A stretch of DNA of 37,534 nucleotides, from the NCBI GenBank assembly GCA_003962985.1, contig RXKA01000029.1, positions 1 to 37,534 of the forward strand, given 5' to 3'. Shown piece by piece: positions 26,928-35,820 of this stretch. The notes below the pieces were generated by a model, which worked only from the letters and a program-made list of their open reading frames with translations, did not search any database and was not told the DNA's origin. Both the position numbers and the translations under genes were made by a program. This stretch comes from Pseudomonadota bacterium (GTDB taxonomy: Bacteria; Pseudomonadota; Gammaproteobacteria; Burkholderiales; UBA11063). Position 1 is the stretch's first letter; each line of letters starts with the position of its first letter.

Positions 26928-27044
26928 TATTCGATTATAACTTAATTATGGATGGAGAACTAAAAGTAGTAAGAAATTTGCCCGAAGAGTATTTTACAAT
27001 TTATTTTGATTAAATTATTTCAGTTATTAACCCACATAAAATTA

Positions 27045-27073
27045 GATCGTCAACTAAATTAGAATTGACGATC
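27045..27073 (-). terminator. Terminator of the amylase gene (minus strand)
   Basis: GATCGTCAA (27045-27053) and TTGACGATC (27065-27073) are a perfect 9-bp stem. Read on the minus strand it is followed by TAATTTTATG. It lies about 37 bases beyond the amylase stop. Confidence 0.65.
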
Positions 27074-27109
27074 ATTGTATTTAACGTAGATTATGATTGA
27101 ATAGTTATG

Positions 27110-28522
27110 TTAGCTTGCTAACCACATTTTGGCACTTCGTGCAGGAATGGTAATAGTGATACTATTACTACCGATATTTAAAATATCACTTTTATTTAAT
27201 ACATCAACATAGTTACGATGCCATAACATTTTATAACGGTTAGTATCAATTGCCACATTTTGAGCAAAGCCACATTTATTAATTGCCACGATTCCTGCCG
27301 CATCGCCATTTGTATAATTACGCTTAAAGACTAAATAACAATTGTTGCTAGCAATAACTTCCATTGTTGTACCATGAGTGGCATTATGAAATTTAACCAT
27401 CGCTTGTATGTCGGAACGATTATAATAATTTACCCATCGTGTACCATCTTTGTTTTTAGTTTCACCATGATCTGAATATATCATTGGGACACCACCGTCT
27501 CGACCTAATAAATAAGCATTGGCTAGTAATTCATCTGTTGGCTCCATTATTTGATAACGAAATCCATCATTGGTTGGGATGTCATGGGTAATGCTAAACG
27601 TCACGGCGCGGTTGTTTGCTAACGCTTGTCCATTAGCCGATGGATTTGCTAATTGAGACATACTTCCATTAATAGAAAATGCATTACGAATTGTAGCAAA
27701 TAAAGGGAAATCATAAGCACTATGCGATGTTGATGCCAAATATGATTTTAGAAACTGCTCATAATCTGAATTACCTGTGCCACCACCAGTGATAACCTCA
27801 CCAAAAACAAAAGTACCATTTAATAAATCAGGAGTTAAAATTGAGGACAGATAGTAATTATCCATATGTTTTACTGCATCCAGTCGAAATCCTTTGATAC
27901 CCATATTCTTGAGTGCTTGCAAATATTGTTTCTGTAATGCAATTACATTATTGGTGGCAGCTAAATCTGGTAGTCCAGCATCAGATCCACCACATAAGCG
28001 CCCATTTTGCACTTGATAAACATCATTCCAGTTATTGATACAAAATGCAGGATGAAAATCATTATTGGCTATGACATTATTGTTTAAATCCCCAAATAGT
28101 TTTTGACGTTCAAAATATGTTTTGTTATTGGCATAGGTAGCTAAGATATTATTACCTGGGTAGTTCAAGTCGTTACGAATGTAGGCTTCATTTGCCATAT
28201 GGTTTAGAACAACATCAGCATAAACAGCAATACCATTTTTGCTCAGTGTGGTAATTAATTTTTGTAAATCTTCTTTGTTACCTAGCGGATTATCAATTAC
28301 CCGCATGTCTTGTGGTTGATAGCGACCCCACCATTCATTACCACTTGATTTTGCAGGTGGTGATATCAATACTGCTTTATAACCAGCATTTTTGATTGAG
28401 GTTACATTTGCCGTAATATCGCTGTATTTCCAATTAAATGCATGTAAAATTACATCCGCATGAATATTGCTTGTGATTAATAATGTAAAACCCAGAATAA
28501 ATTTCTGCCACCAATGTTGCAT
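27110..28522 (-). CDS. Secreted alpha-amylase (GH13)
   Basis: 470 residues with a signal peptide ending near SNIHA (residue 22) and a GH13 (beta/alpha)8 domain. The four classic regions are visible: DVVLNH (103-108), GFRLDAVKH with nucleophile Asp215 (211-219), FGEVI with acid/base Glu242 (240-244), and THDIP with transition-state Asp314 (312-316). A His before Asp314 is kept, although NHD is replaced by THD. It ends with a short beta domain (YKMLWHRNYVDVL ... ITIPARSAKMWL). It should cut alpha-1,4-glucans outside the cell or in the periplasm. The promoter carries the same tandem-palindrome element as the two CVNH lipoproteins. AGTAGGGA precedes the start. Confidence 0.92.
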   Translation of the reverse strand: MQHWWQKFILGFTLLITSNIHADVILHAFNWKYSDITANVTSIKNAGYKAVLISPPAKSSGNEWWGRYQPQDMRVIDNPLGNKEDLQKLITTLSKNGIAVYADVVLNHMANEAYIRNDLNYPGNNILATYANNKTYFERQKLFGDLNNNVIANNDFHPAFCINNWNDVYQVQNGRLCGGSDAGLPDLAATNNVIALQKQYLQALKNMGIKGFRLDAVKHMDNYYLSSILTPDLLNGTFVFGEVITGGGTGNSDYEQFLKSYLASTSHSAYDFPLFATIRNAFSINGSMSQLANPSANGQALANNRAVTFSITHDIPTNDGFRYQIMEPTDELLANAYLLGRDGGVPMIYSDHGETKNKDGTRWVNYYNRSDIQAMVKFHNATHGTTMEVIASNNCYLVFKRNYTNGDAAGIVAINKCGFAQNVAIDTNRYKMLWHRNYVDVLNKSDILNIGSNSITITIPARSAKMWLAS

Positions 28523-28562
28523 TTTATAGTCCCTACTAGTATTTAAATAAAATAAAGTCAGG

Positions 28563-28633
28563 ATTATAAAAGAGAATAGTTTTTTTGGGAATAGCTATTT
28601 ATGCATAAATAAATTCTTATTTTTGCATAAATC
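28563..28633 (-). promoter_or_regulatory. Tandem-palindrome promoter element, copy 3
   Basis: Read on the minus strand, 28633-28591 matches the element at 11462 in 41 of 43 bases. The distal site is 28632-28619; the proximal site 28610-28597 is the perfect palindrome ATTTATGCATAAAT. They are again 22 bases apart. A -10 TATAAT spans 28568-28563, and ATG 28522 is 74 bases from the proximal site. Confidence 0.7.
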
Positions 28634-28639
28634 AGTTTG

Positions 28640-28834
28640 ATGTTATTTCTGTACTACGTAGTTATATCAAATGGGATGTTTATCACTATAATATGAAGTT
28701 ATCAATATGGTGAGATGATTTTTAATTACTTATTGCTTAAGATTTATTGATGATGGTTACGTGGATTGCTATCTGACTAACATTGATTGGAGAAGGTGAG
28801 TATTTGAATTCTTAAGTAATTTTGGCTAATATTT
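28640..28834. other. Non-coding stretch between amylase promoter and antiporter terminator
   Basis: About 195 bases, part of a 367-base gap. AT-rich, stops in all frames, no repeat or RNA gene seen. Confidence 0.4.
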
Positions 28835-28874
28835 AGATAGTAAATTACCAGAATCAACCAGTAATTCACTATCT
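28835..28874 (-). terminator. Terminator of the antiporter gene (minus strand)
   Basis: A 14-base stem (28835-28848 with 28861-28874, one mismatch) and a 12-base loop lie 15 bases after the antiporter stop. On the minus strand it is followed by AAATATTAG, so the T-run is poor. Confidence 0.5.
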
Positions 28875-28889
28875 ATTAAATAATAAGGA

Positions 28890-30077
28890 TTATTCTTTTT
28901 TATGGGCGATGATCAATCCACCACTCATTATAATACCAGAAATTATGACCACAATAAATGTGATTGCACCGTTAAAATTCGCATACTGTAATGGTTCTGG
29001 AATCTGGAAAAATAATAAAACCGTTATCAATCCACGCGGTGCCATGGTTGTTGCAACTAGTAGTTCTCTAGTAGGAATAATCCATTGTAGGAATACAAAG
29101 CGCACGGCATAAATAGCAATGGCAATCATGACCCCATTGAGTAATACATTCATACTTAGTAACGATTGTAGATTGATTGAATAGCCCAAGAGAATAAAGA
29201 AGATACTACGAATAATAAACCCTAGTTCCTCAATAAATTCCTGCATGCTATGAATATTCTGTTTGATTTTATTATGATCAAAATAATTAAGCAGGTGTTT
29301 ACCATAATTGTGAGCAGTAATCCGCGATAAGTTACGAAGTGAAATACCAAAAATCAGAATTAACAATAATGCTGACAGATGGAATACTTTGGTTGCTGCA
29401 TAAATTAAAATTAGCACTGCCAATATCATGACGTGAATATTTTTACTTTTTTCTTTACTCATCATGATGCCAAGAATCATGGTGGTTACGACAGAAATCA
29501 CAATCATTAACAAAAAATCAACAATGAACATACTAATACTGGATAATTTAGTAAATTCAACAGTGGCAATAAAATTAAATGCTAAAACCCCAATAATATC
29601 AGAAAATACCGATTCTAGAACTAAAAAGTCTTTTAACTGACCATTAAGATTACTCACAGTTGGAATTACAATTGCACTACTAACAATTGCGAGTGGTGTT
29701 GCATAAATGAGAGCTTGAATCATTGTTATATTATAGCTACGCATAAATGCAAATGAGATTAGCCCAATACTGGCAAAAACAATTAATGAGGCAAAAATCA
29801 TTGCGCGGATAAATAACTTGGAGTTATTCTGTGTTACTTCCATATCCATAACCGCCTCTAGTACAATAACCAGAAGTCCAAGAGTACCAAATACTTTCAG
29901 TGCTTCATCTGGTAGTGCGATGCTAAGTGCAAAGTATTTTACTCCTAGTTGCAAGACTACGCCTGTTAAGAGCAATAATATAACCGCTGAGATTTGGTAT
30001 TTACGTTGGATATGATTAAAAATGAATGAAATAATTAAAATTGAGCTTAATAAAATAAGCCATAGATTGGTTGACAT
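28890..30077 (-). CDS. Cation:proton antiporter (CPA superfamily)
   Basis: 395 residues, nearly all in about 11-12 hydrophobic helices, starting MSTNLWLILLSSILIISFIF. The region YATPLAIVSSAIVIP (125-139) followed by VLESVFSDIIG (153-163) corresponds to the ion-binding core of Na+/H+ exchangers. The usual Asn-Asp or Asp-Asp pair is here Ser159-Asp160, so coupling or ion choice cannot be predicted. There is no C-terminal cytoplasmic regulatory domain (it ends IIAHKKE). GGGAG before ATG 30077 supports the start. It seems to be a single-gene unit. Confidence 0.85.
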   Translation of the reverse strand: MSTNLWLILLSSILIISFIFNHIQRKYQISAVILLLLTGVVLQLGVKYFALSIALPDEALKVFGTLGLLVIVLEAVMDMEVTQNNSKLFIRAMIFASLIVFASIGLISFAFMRSYNITMIQALIYATPLAIVSSAIVIPTVSNLNGQLKDFLVLESVFSDIIGVLAFNFIATVEFTKLSSISMFIVDFLLMIVISVVTTMILGIMMSKEKSKNIHVMILAVLILIYAATKVFHLSALLLILIFGISLRNLSRITAHNYGKHLLNYFDHNKIKQNIHSMQEFIEELGFIIRSIFFILLGYSINLQSLLSMNVLLNGVMIAIAIYAVRFVFLQWIIPTRELLVATTMAPRGLITVLLFFQIPEPLQYANFNGAITFIVVIISGIIMSGGLIIAHKKE

Positions 30078-30229
30078 AGTGTTCTCCCATATAACCCGAT
30101 AATAATATCGTTAATGATAAAAATAGTTGTTATTCCCTCACCAATTAAATAATCAATAGGGCGATTTTATCATAAAGATGTTAATTTGCCTGATTTTTGA
30201 CCTTTTTCATTTCAGCTTATTTCGTTAAA

Positions 30230-30260
30230 AATAGTTATAGCATAAATTACCATAACTATT
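30230..30260 (-). terminator. Terminator of the small barrel gene (minus strand)
   Basis: AATAGTTAT (30230-30238) and ATAACTATT (30252-30260) form a perfect 9-bp stem. On the minus strand it runs into TTTTAAC, as expected for an intrinsic terminator, 43 bases after the stop codon. Confidence 0.6.
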
Positions 30261-30302
30261 ATCTTGCTGTTATGTTGTAGGTTATTTATTGTTATTATTA
30301 AG

Positions 30303-31133
30303 CTACCATCCTGCAGATAATTTTAAGCCAAAAACTTGTTGAGTGCCTGTAAGTGAACTAATGTTAAAGCCATTTTGACTATACGGAGCTGCTGCAGTGC
30401 TATCTGGGTTATTGGTAGTAGTGATATATTGCATATAGGGAATTAGGGCTAAATTAGTTGATAATTTACTACTAAATCCAATTTCATAGGTCATAACTGT
30501 TTGGGAAACTGTTCCCGTGGCGGCATATGGTGAATCTGCTTGTGGAAATTCTCCTGATAGGTTAACGTGTTGCCAACCTGCCGATAAATCTACATAGGGA
30601 TTGAATTGTGGTGTGATTTTATAGGCAAGTTTTACCCCTGGTATAATTGCAAAACTAGTTGAGTGGATATAATCTCCATTGGTATCTTCATAAACAGTAC
30701 TCATGTTATTATATGCGTTTAATCTGAGGTACGGAATAATATCAATGGTTTGGTTGGGTTGGAAATCATAGCCTAATTTAACTACCGCACCATAGCCCCA
30801 TGGATTATTTTCATTGGATGCAGGCACGCTTGGGAATAGTGGATTTTGTGCATCGTAGTTATTTCGAGTGTAGAGACGACCCTCATAATAAATCCCATTG
30901 GCTAAGGTTTGGGTAAAGAAACCATAAAAGTTTGCACCAGAAGGAGAAAATTCAACTGCGCCACCTGCTGCGGAAACTGTATTTGATTTCACACCTGTAC
31001 CGACAATTCCACTGTATTCTGCTTCAGTTTGCGATTCTGATTGATTTTTTTGTGGTTGGTAATCAATGTAGTTTTGATCTGCGTACCCGTTGCACGCTAT
31101 CAAACTACCAATAGCTATAAATACTTTTTTCAT
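30303..31133 (-). CDS. Small outer-membrane beta-barrel protein
   Basis: 276 residues beginning MKKVFIAIGSLIACNGYA. Amphipathic strands repeat through the body (GANFYGFFTQTL, IYYEGRLYTRNNY, WGYGAVVKLGYDF, IDIIPYLRLNAY, FNPYVDLSAGWQHV, LALIPYMQYITTT) and the protein ends LKLSAGW, a terminal aromatic typical of BAM substrates. This suggests an 8-10-strand barrel of the OmpA/OmpW/porin-like size class, but I cannot assign a family. The signal contains LIAC, which fits a lipobox, although cleavage after GYA by the ordinary peptidase is also possible. It is divergent from manC. Confidence 0.7.
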   Translation of the reverse strand: MKKVFIAIGSLIACNGYADQNYIDYQPQKNQSESQTEAEYSGIVGTGVKSNTVSAAGGAVEFSPSGANFYGFFTQTLANGIYYEGRLYTRNNYDAQNPLFPSVPASNENNPWGYGAVVKLGYDFQPNQTIDIIPYLRLNAYNNMSTVYEDTNGDYIHSTSFAIIPGVKLAYKITPQFNPYVDLSAGWQHVNLSGEFPQADSPYAATGTVSQTVMTYEIGFSSKLSTNLALIPYMQYITTTNNPDSTAAAPYSQNGFNISSLTGTQQVFGLKLSAGW

Positions 31134-31209
31134 GAATTCTTTCTGAGTTATTTTAATTTTTTATTGTATTTGAATGTGATAGGTAATATTTTCAGTACGC
31201 AATTTTATT

Positions 31210-31224
31210 ACGTAATGATTATCA
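31210..31224. promoter_or_regulatory. Possible Fur-box-like site
   Basis: ACGTAATGATTATCA matches 11 of 14 non-central positions of the 7-1-7 Fur consensus (TGATAATnATTATCA). It lies about 77 bases upstream of the small barrel gene. Weak evidence in such AT-rich DNA. Confidence 0.2.
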
Positions 31225-31545
31225 TGGTGGTAGAAAATATAATGTTAGCAGGAAATAATATTTATTGGTAACGATTATTTAGTGATTAAAGCTTAATTAA
31301 CTTCTAGCCTGATAATTAATATTGATATAAGTATAAAGTTAGAGAATCAGTTAACAATATTCTTTCTGGTTTATTATTGATACGGTGATGTTATTATTCC
31401 CTACATAGTGTACCACGAATAAAACTTATAGTTTATGTAAAAGCGCTGATTTGAATTTTATAATATCTTTGTGTTTATAAAATCGCTAGCTTATATTTAG
31501 TTATAATATCGCCTAATGTGTCAATGTCATATAACTGTATAAAGT
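31225..31545. other. Non-coding stretch upstream of manC
   Basis: The main part of a 478-base divergent gap. AT-rich, no coding potential, no repeat or RNA gene recognised. Confidence 0.4.
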
Positions 31546-31569
31546 GTAACAGTAATTGGCAAATTCACG

Positions 31570-31597
31570 TATAATATACGCTGTTATTGCGCAATAA
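31570..31597 (+). promoter_or_regulatory. manC promoter with a downstream palindrome
   Basis: -10 TATAAT at 31570-31575 with no convincing -35. A perfect 14-bp palindrome TTATTGCGCAATAA at 31584-31597 begins at about +2, between the predicted start of transcription and the ribosome-binding site AGGAG (31602-31606). This is a position for a repressor operator or a short 5' hairpin. Confidence 0.5.
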
Positions 31598-31611
31598 TTT
31601 TAGGAGTATCT

Positions 31612-33072
31612 ATGATACCAGTGATTATTTCTGGCGGTGCGGGATCGCGATTATGGCCAGTTTCACGCCAATCTGACCCTAAGCCATTCTTAAAACTGTC
31701 AGATGGTCGTAGTCTATTACAGAATACCTTTTTAAGAGCAATTAATTTAGGGCAACCGATTACTAGTGTATTAACGGTAACGAATGAAAAATTACATTTT
31801 CGGATGCAGGATGAATACCAACAAGTTAATTCATCAGAAATTGCTTGTGACTTTATATTAGAACCTTTTGGTAGAAATACTGCACCCGCAGTAATTTCGG
31901 CAGCGTTATTTGCCAAACAGCATTATCATGAAGATGAAATCTTATTAATTTTACCTGCTGATCATTTGATTAGTGATATGCAAGCCTTTAGTAGTGCAGT
32001 GGCAAATGCTGTGACTATGGCAAATGAAGGCTATTTAGTTACATTTGGTATCAATCCTGAGTACCCAGAAACGGGATACGGTTATATTGAGGCAAACAAA
32101 GAAGCGCCTATTGGCAATGGTTATGCAGTCAAGCGCTTTGTTGAAAAGCCTAATTTACAAATCGCTACTCAATATGTTGAGTCGGGTGATTATCAATGGA
32201 ATTCAGGGATGTTTTGTGGAACGGTTAAAACCTTCTTAGCAGAATTTAATAAATTGTCGCCAAATGTGGTACGTCAAGTTGAACATTGCTTAAATGTTTC
32301 TCCATTGAGCAAATTGACCACCAGTAAAATTGTGCATCTGGATTCTAATACATTTATTAATGCTGAGAATATTTCGGTTGACTATGCTTTATTTGAAAAA
32401 ACTGATAAGGCAGCAGTCTTTCCGTGTTCAATTGGTTGGTCAGACATCGGGTCATGGTTATCAATCGCGCAGACTTTGCCACAAGATGATAAAGGTAATG
32501 CAACTATTGGTGAAAATATTTTACACAATGTATCTGATTGCTTAGTCTATTCAACTAGTCGTATTGTTGCTGGTGTAGATATTAAAGATTTGGTTATTGT
32601 TGACACGCCTGATGCGGTATTGGTTGCAAATAAAAACCAAACTCAAGATGTAAAACATATTTTTGAACGCTTGAAAAAAACCGCGCACAAGACTTCTGAA
32701 TTACATAAAACAGTTCATCGACCATGGGGAACTTGTACTATTTTGGAAGAAGGTCCGTTTTATAAGATTAATCGAATTGTCGTAAAAGCAGGGCAAGCGT
32801 TATCTAACCAATCGCATGAAAAACGCAGTGAGCATTGGGTTGTGGTTGAGGGTGAAGCTACTGTAATTCATAATGACAAAGTTATTCGCCTAACTGAAAA
32901 TCAATCAACTTATATTCCTGCGGGTAATAAACATCGTTTGATGAATGCAAATGCGGATGAAAGCTTGGTGATTATTGAAGTACAATGTGGCAATTATCTT
33001 GGTGAAGATGATATTGTTCGTTACGATGATTTATATGGACGCGAGTCTGCGGTTATTGATAAAAAGATTTAA
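31612..33072 (+). CDS. manC: Mannose-1-phosphate guanylyltransferase / mannose-6-phosphate isomerase
   Basis: Bifunctional type II enzyme (ManC/CpsB/AlgA), 486 residues. The N-terminal GDP-mannose pyrophosphorylase domain begins SGGAGSRLWPVSR (7-19). The C-terminal cupin isomerase domain starts near HRPWGTC (369-375), with the metal-binding pattern Gln400, His402, Glu407, His408 in QSHEKRSEHW. It supplies GDP-mannose for surface polysaccharide, so mannose-containing glycans are likely in this organism. No other polysaccharide genes are adjacent; glyA follows after 21 bases. algA is an alternative name. Confidence 0.92.
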   Translation: MIPVIISGGAGSRLWPVSRQSDPKPFLKLSDGRSLLQNTFLRAINLGQPITSVLTVTNEKLHFRMQDEYQQVNSSEIACDFILEPFGRNTAPAVISAALFAKQHYHEDEILLILPADHLISDMQAFSSAVANAVTMANEGYLVTFGINPEYPETGYGYIEANKEAPIGNGYAVKRFVEKPNLQIATQYVESGDYQWNSGMFCGTVKTFLAEFNKLSPNVVRQVEHCLNVSPLSKLTTSKIVHLDSNTFINAENISVDYALFEKTDKAAVFPCSIGWSDIGSWLSIAQTLPQDDKGNATIGENILHNVSDCLVYSTSRIVAGVDIKDLVIVDTPDAVLVANKNQTQDVKHIFERLKKTAHKTSELHKTVHRPWGTCTILEEGPFYKINRIVVKAGQALSNQSHEKRSEHWVVVEGEATVIHNDKVIRLTENQSTYIPAGNKHRLMNANADESLVIIEVQCGNYLGEDDIVRYDDLYGRESAVIDKKI

Positions 33073-33093
33073 CTACTATTAACAAGGAATATT

Positions 33094-34341
33094 ATGAATA
33101 AGTTGAATAATGTATTGAGTACAAGTGATAGCGCGGTATTTGATTTAATTGGTCAAGAGGCGGTACGTCAAGAAGAGCATATTGAATTAATTGCCTCAGA
33201 AAATTATGTATCAAAAGCGGTTTTAGAAGCCCAAGGCTCGGTATTAACTAATAAATATGCTGAAGGTTATCCGCAAAAACGTTACTATGGTGGCTGTTAT
33301 GTGGTTGACCAAATTGAGCAAATTGCAATTGATCGCTTAAAACAGCTATTCGGTGCTGAATATGCCAATGTACAACCTCACTCTGGTTCACAAGCAAATC
33401 AGGCGGTTTATTTTGCCGTATTGCAACCTGGTGACACTGTGCTAGGTATGTCATTAGCCCATGGTGGTCATTTAACGCATGGTTCACCAGTGAATTTATC
33501 TGGTAAATTATTTAACTTTGTAAGTTATGAATTAGATGAAAATGAAGTGATTGATTATGTTGCAGTTGAGCGTTTGGCGATGGAGCACAAACCAAAACTT
33601 ATCGTAGCTGGCGCATCGGCATATTCATTAGAAATTGATTTCAAATGTTTCCGTGAAATCGCGGATAAATGTGGTGCGTTATTGATGGTGGATATGGCTC
33701 ATTATGCAGGTTTAGTTGCTGCTGGTGTTTATCCTAATCCTGTACCATTTGCTGATTTTGTAACTTCTACAACTCATAAAACATTGCGTGGTCCACGTGG
33801 TGGAATTATCTTGGCTAAAGAAGCACATGGTAAAATGTTAAATTCATCAATTTTCCCTGGTTTACAAGGTGGTCCTTTGGAGCACGTAATCGCTGCGAAA
33901 GCAGTAGCATTTGGTGAAGCATTACAACCTGAATTTAAAACTTATCAAGAACAAGTTAAGAAAAATGCAGTAGCATTGGCAAACACCTTGATTAAGCGCG
34001 GCTTACGGATTGTATCAGGTCGTACTGAGTCACATGTGATGTTAGTTGATTTACGCGCTAAGGGTATTACAGGTAAAGTAGCTGAAGAAGCGTTAGGTCA
34101 TGCAAATATTACGATTAATAAAAATGCAATCCCGAATGACCCAGAGAAACCATTTGTAACTAGCGGTATCCGTTTAGGAACGCCTGCTGTTACTAGCCGT
34201 GGTTTTGGTGAGGCTGAATGTGAAGAGCTAGGCAATATGATTGCTGACGTATTGGAAAACCCAACCAATGAAGTGGTATTGCAACAAGTTAAGAATCAAG
34301 CACTAGCATTATGTGCTAAATTCCCTGTGTATACTAAATAG
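33094..34341 (+). CDS. glyA: Serine hydroxymethyltransferase
   Basis: Interconverts serine and glycine with transfer of a one-carbon unit to tetrahydrofolate. The PLP lysine is Lys229 in [21 protein letters not shown] and GGPLEH are present. The 415-residue length is typical. AAGGA precedes ATG 33094, 21 bases after manC, so the two may share a transcript although their functions are unrelated. CGT/CGC dominate for arginine, indicating high expression. Confidence 0.96.
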   Translation: MNKLNNVLSTSDSAVFDLIGQEAVRQEEHIELIASENYVSKAVLEAQGSVLTNKYAEGYPQKRYYGGCYVVDQIEQIAIDRLKQLFGAEYANVQPHSGSQANQAVYFAVLQPGDTVLGMSLAHGGHLTHGSPVNLSGKLFNFVSYELDENEVIDYVAVERLAMEHKPKLIVAGASAYSLEIDFKCFREIADKCGALLMVDMAHYAGLVAAGVYPNPVPFADFVTSTTHKTLRGPRGGIILAKEAHGKMLNSSIFPGLQGGPLEHVIAAKAVAFGEALQPEFKTYQEQVKKNAVALANTLIKRGLRIVSGRTESHVMLVDLRAKGITGKVAEEALGHANITINKNAIPNDPEKPFVTSGIRLGTPAVTSRGFGEAECEELGNMIADVLENPTNEVVLQQVKNQALALCAKFPVYTK

Positions 34342-34357
34342 TATTACGCTAATTTTG

Positions 34358-34389
34358 AAGAGCAGATTATTTATGATCTGCTCTTTTTT
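34358..34389 (+). terminator. Strong terminator after glyA
   Basis: AAGAGCAGAT (34358-34367) and ATCTGCTCTT (34376-34385) form a perfect 10-bp stem with an 8-base loop and a T-run to 34389. It lies between convergent genes and may also slow minus-strand transcription, though the minus-side T-run is poor. Confidence 0.9.
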
Positions 34390-34397
34390 ATTTATAA

Positions 34398-35447
34398 TTA
34401 AGTTTGCTTTCTTACTAGATGTGCGATAGCTATAAATAAGGCAATTAATGCAGGTCCGATTAATACCCCCCAAAAGCCAAAAGTCGTAATTCCCGCCGCA
34501 ATTGCGAAAAAGAGTAGAAATTCATTAATGTGGTAATCTACTTTAGTAATTTTGGATATCTTACTTAAGAAAAATAGTCGTACAAAATTATCAATTAAAA
34601 ATGCCAAAACAAAGCTACTATATGATGTAATGATTATCGCGCCAATAATATTACCATTAACCAACTCACTGATTACAACAGGTACCCATACGAGTGCAGT
34701 ACCAAAAACTGGAATCATTGAAGTAATCGCTGCAAAGAATCCCAATAAAAGTGGATTATAATTAAAAAAGAGCATTAAAATAGCAAATGCAATCCCCTGA
34801 GTGATGGCAACCGAGAAGATAGTTAAGAAGACTATACTGAGAGTTCCACTAACATTGCTATAGAGATAGTATTGTTGTCTAAATGGTAATGGGATGATCC
34901 GCGCAAAGAAATTAATAATATTCTTACGATTCCAATGGAATAAAAAAAACATTACAATTACAAAGCCAAGATTTAATATTCCTTTACTTAGCCCACTCAG
35001 TGATCCTTGTACCAGCTGCCAAATTTGTTTTAAGTGTTCGCCCGTAATTTCGCTACCATAACTAGTTAGTAATGCAATCATTTTATTTTTAATACTATCA
35101 GAAATCCACGTTAGTGATGAAATATAGGTAAGTATACTTGCTTTTAATTGCAGCAATTGTTGATAATCAAATTTAGCTACGGCGTAACTAGCAAGGTAAA
35201 CTAGTGGAATAAACAAAGTTAATGTCAATATTATGGTGAGCACAGCAGCGGCTAAGATTCTATTTTGAGTTGCTAGTAGCTTAATTGATGAATTAGCAAA
35301 CCGCTCTTCTATATTTTTGGCAAAATTTTGGGTAACCATAACTAATAACCATGCAATTGCAGCACTTTTTACAAAGCTATTAAAAAGCCACAAGATACTG
35401 AGTAAGGATAGTATAAATAGTGCAGTGAGGAAATAATTTTTACGCAT
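34398..35447 (-). CDS. AI-2E family transporter (PerM-like membrane protein)
   Basis: 349 residues with about 8 hydrophobic helices. The family signature region FFAAITSMIPVFGTALVWVPV lies about two thirds along, and the end GITTFGFWGVLIGPALIALFIAI is typical. The middle section (residues about 100-160) is the less hydrophobic segment seen in relatives. The family was named for autoinducer-2 export, but members also include Na+/H+ antiporters and permeases of unknown substrate, so the name does not imply quorum sensing. It appears to be a single gene. Confidence 0.88.
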   Translation of the reverse strand: MRKNYFLTALFILSLLSILWLFNSFVKSAAIAWLLVMVTQNFAKNIEERFANSSIKLLATQNRILAAAVLTIILTLTLFIPLVYLASYAVAKFDYQQLLQLKASILTYISSLTWISDSIKNKMIALLTSYGSEITGEHLKQIWQLVQGSLSGLSKGILNLGFVIVMFFLFHWNRKNIINFFARIIPLPFRQQYYLYSNVSGTLSIVFLTIFSVAITQGIAFAILMLFFNYNPLLLGFFAAITSMIPVFGTALVWVPVVISELVNGNIIGAIIITSYSSFVLAFLIDNFVRLFFLSKISKITKVDYHINEFLLFFAIAAGITTFGFWGVLIGPALIALFIAIAHLVRKQT

Positions 35448-35771
35448 ATGGAATAATCTTATAGAAAAATTTGCTAGACATTAGCGATTATAATGCCTAG
35501 ATTGTTCTATAGTGCAAAAATTTGTTAGCAAATCCACAAATCAAAAACATCTTCAGTTATATCATGAATCTCATAAGATACACATTTAACATAATTAATC
35601 ATGATAGTAAAAATATTGTAGCTGTTGTGTTAATGCTACATGTGGTTAGTATTATCTTTAATTATATTTGTACGTACTGCATATGATAAACACAATTCAA
35701 ATCAAATTATTACTGATTTAATATCTTCAGTAGCGAGTAGTAAGAGTGTGTTTATTTATATCATGATAGAA
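35448..35771. other. Non-coding stretch between divergent genes
   Basis: About 320 AT-rich bases with no coding potential and no repeat or RNA gene recognised. Confidence 0.4.
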
Positions 35772-35799
35772 TTGTATTTACAATAATTAATGATATAAT
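35772..35799 (+). promoter_or_regulatory. Extended -10 promoter before the broken lipoprotein gene
   Basis: TGATATAAT at 35791-35799 fits TGnTATAAT, with TTGTAT at 35772-35777 as a -35 (16-base spacer). The promoter seems intact although the gene behind it is not. Confidence 0.45.
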
Positions 35800-35820
35800 T
35801 CACAATTATCATTATGGTAA

